Shown here one piece after another: positions 62,891 through 64,000 of a stretch of DNA of 64,000 nt; position 1 is the first letter of the stretch, and every line of letters begins with the position of its first letter. A program made the translations under genes and the position numbers. The notes below the pieces were generated by a model. The model was given only the letters and a program-made list of their open reading frames with translations. It was not told where the DNA came from and made no database searches. The DNA is from Piliocolobus tephrosceles (Eukaryota; Chordata; Mammalia; Primates; Cercopithecidae), in the NCBI RefSeq assembly GCF_002776525.5, contig NC_045441.1, positions 90,295,298 through 90,359,297 on the forward strand, read 5' to 3'.

Positions 62891-64000
62891 AATGCTGGAG
62901 TTGAAATACAAAGCCCTCCAGGATTTTTACCCCAGATGCCCATGTTAACACACGTGCCTTCCTAACTAAACAGGGTAACAGAAATTGTTCTCAGCAGTTC
63001 TGATGAGTGACCTACTTAGTTGAATTTTCTGGGATTGGAAAAGGAATCAATATAATGTTAGTTTGAATTTCTGACTCTGTCGTGTTAAATACACACTTTT
63101 ATAAGAAGTATTTTCTTAATAGATGAAAAATCAGAGCTCCTTCAATCTCTTTTCACTCACCATATACCATTTCAAAGTTTTGTAATATATTTACTATTAC
63201 ACTTTTGCTCTAAGGTTTTTAATACGTGGTTTTAAATTATTATCTGGGCACATGTTATCCAACTGCCACTTCAGCCCATGAAAATTAACCTATTTTTAAA
63301 ATATATATAATATGATATAAACTGATGAGTCTAAGATACCTGTGAAATATAGTCTTATCTGATTGTAAGCTTTCAAATTTCTCATCACTTTCCTAGGAGA
63401 GTAAGATTTGGTATAGGAAGTTATACTTTGTAAGTTATTCCTTTCTGTACATTATTTATGAGTTTTATTATGAGTGCAATTGTAGTAATTCTGTTATACA
63501 CTACTGAATATGTATTTAATGAATTGAATTCACATTTAATCAGTTTGTGTTAAAGTGACTTAATGAGATGCTTCACTATTCTATGTTAAAAGCAGGTCAA
63601 GGTCAACTGAAAGACTCTGAGCAATACATTATTCAGTGCTCAATTTCTGCATAACTTGTACCTTTATGATGATTCATGGTTTACATAAGCCAGTTAATAA
63701 CATTTCCTGTAACCATTTCTAATAATTCTCTAAGGTCACTTTACTATTAATATATTGGCAAACTGTATTTTTGCTTACCAATACAGGGGAATTCTAACAT
63801 TTATTTGTTTTGAAAATGGAACATGTAGAATAAGGTTGCATCCAATAACCAAAGAATAGAAGAGTGATAAAAGAGGCAGTGGGACTGGTCATTTGGACCT
63901 GAAGATACTCAGTTTTCAATATTTGGATTTGTAGAAAACAGTAAATAAATATACTGGAACTTTATTCTCACACTGGTGATATTCATGAAAGTCGTGTTCA

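Overview
This window is vertebrate, almost certainly human or great-ape, nuclear DNA. It is AT-rich and intronic, and carries primate-specific Alu elements, a young 5'-truncated L1, ancient L2/MIR/hAT fossils and several endogenous-retrovirus LTRs. Nothing bacterial, viral (replicating) or CRISPR-like is present.

The only gene I can support is part of CACNA2D1, the voltage-gated calcium channel auxiliary subunit alpha2delta-1, read on the + strand. Four coding exons with canonical GT-AG borders and matching phases join into one continuous frame: 22976-23107 (132 nt), 40529-40598 (70 nt), 42683-42733 (51 nt) and 46358-46457 (100 nt). They encode about residues 176-293 of the precursor. This is the part of the first dCache domain that holds most of the gabapentin pocket, including the RRR motif, followed by the start of the von Willebrand A domain with its MIDAS metal site. 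The preceding and following exons are not in the window, so both ends lie in introns.

Layout: 1-22975 is the end of a large upstream intron (Alus, L1 ends, a long L2 broken by a hAT-like element, MER1- and MER5-like hAT fossils). 23108-40528 is a 17.4-kb intron (GC-richer solo LTR, palindromic MITE-like element, young L1 with target duplication, three Alus, a polypurine/polypyrimidine tract and a 21-bp hairpin). 40599-42682 and 42734-46357 are short introns. 46458-64000 starts another large intron, containing an antisense ERVL-type provirus remnant with a dUTPase-like segment, a 63-nt exact duplication, a strong CTCF-like motif, and an exon-like segment at 59172-59284.

Most long open frames are Alu, L1, LTR or chance frames and are not annotated as genes. 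I see no convincing new biological system. The items most worth checking are the exact 31-nt repeat pair that brackets an in-frame exon, the 63-nt duplication, two exon-like segments that would introduce stops if spliced in, the hairpin, and the CTCF-like motifs. Repeat family names are from memory of consensus sequences and should be read as family-level calls.
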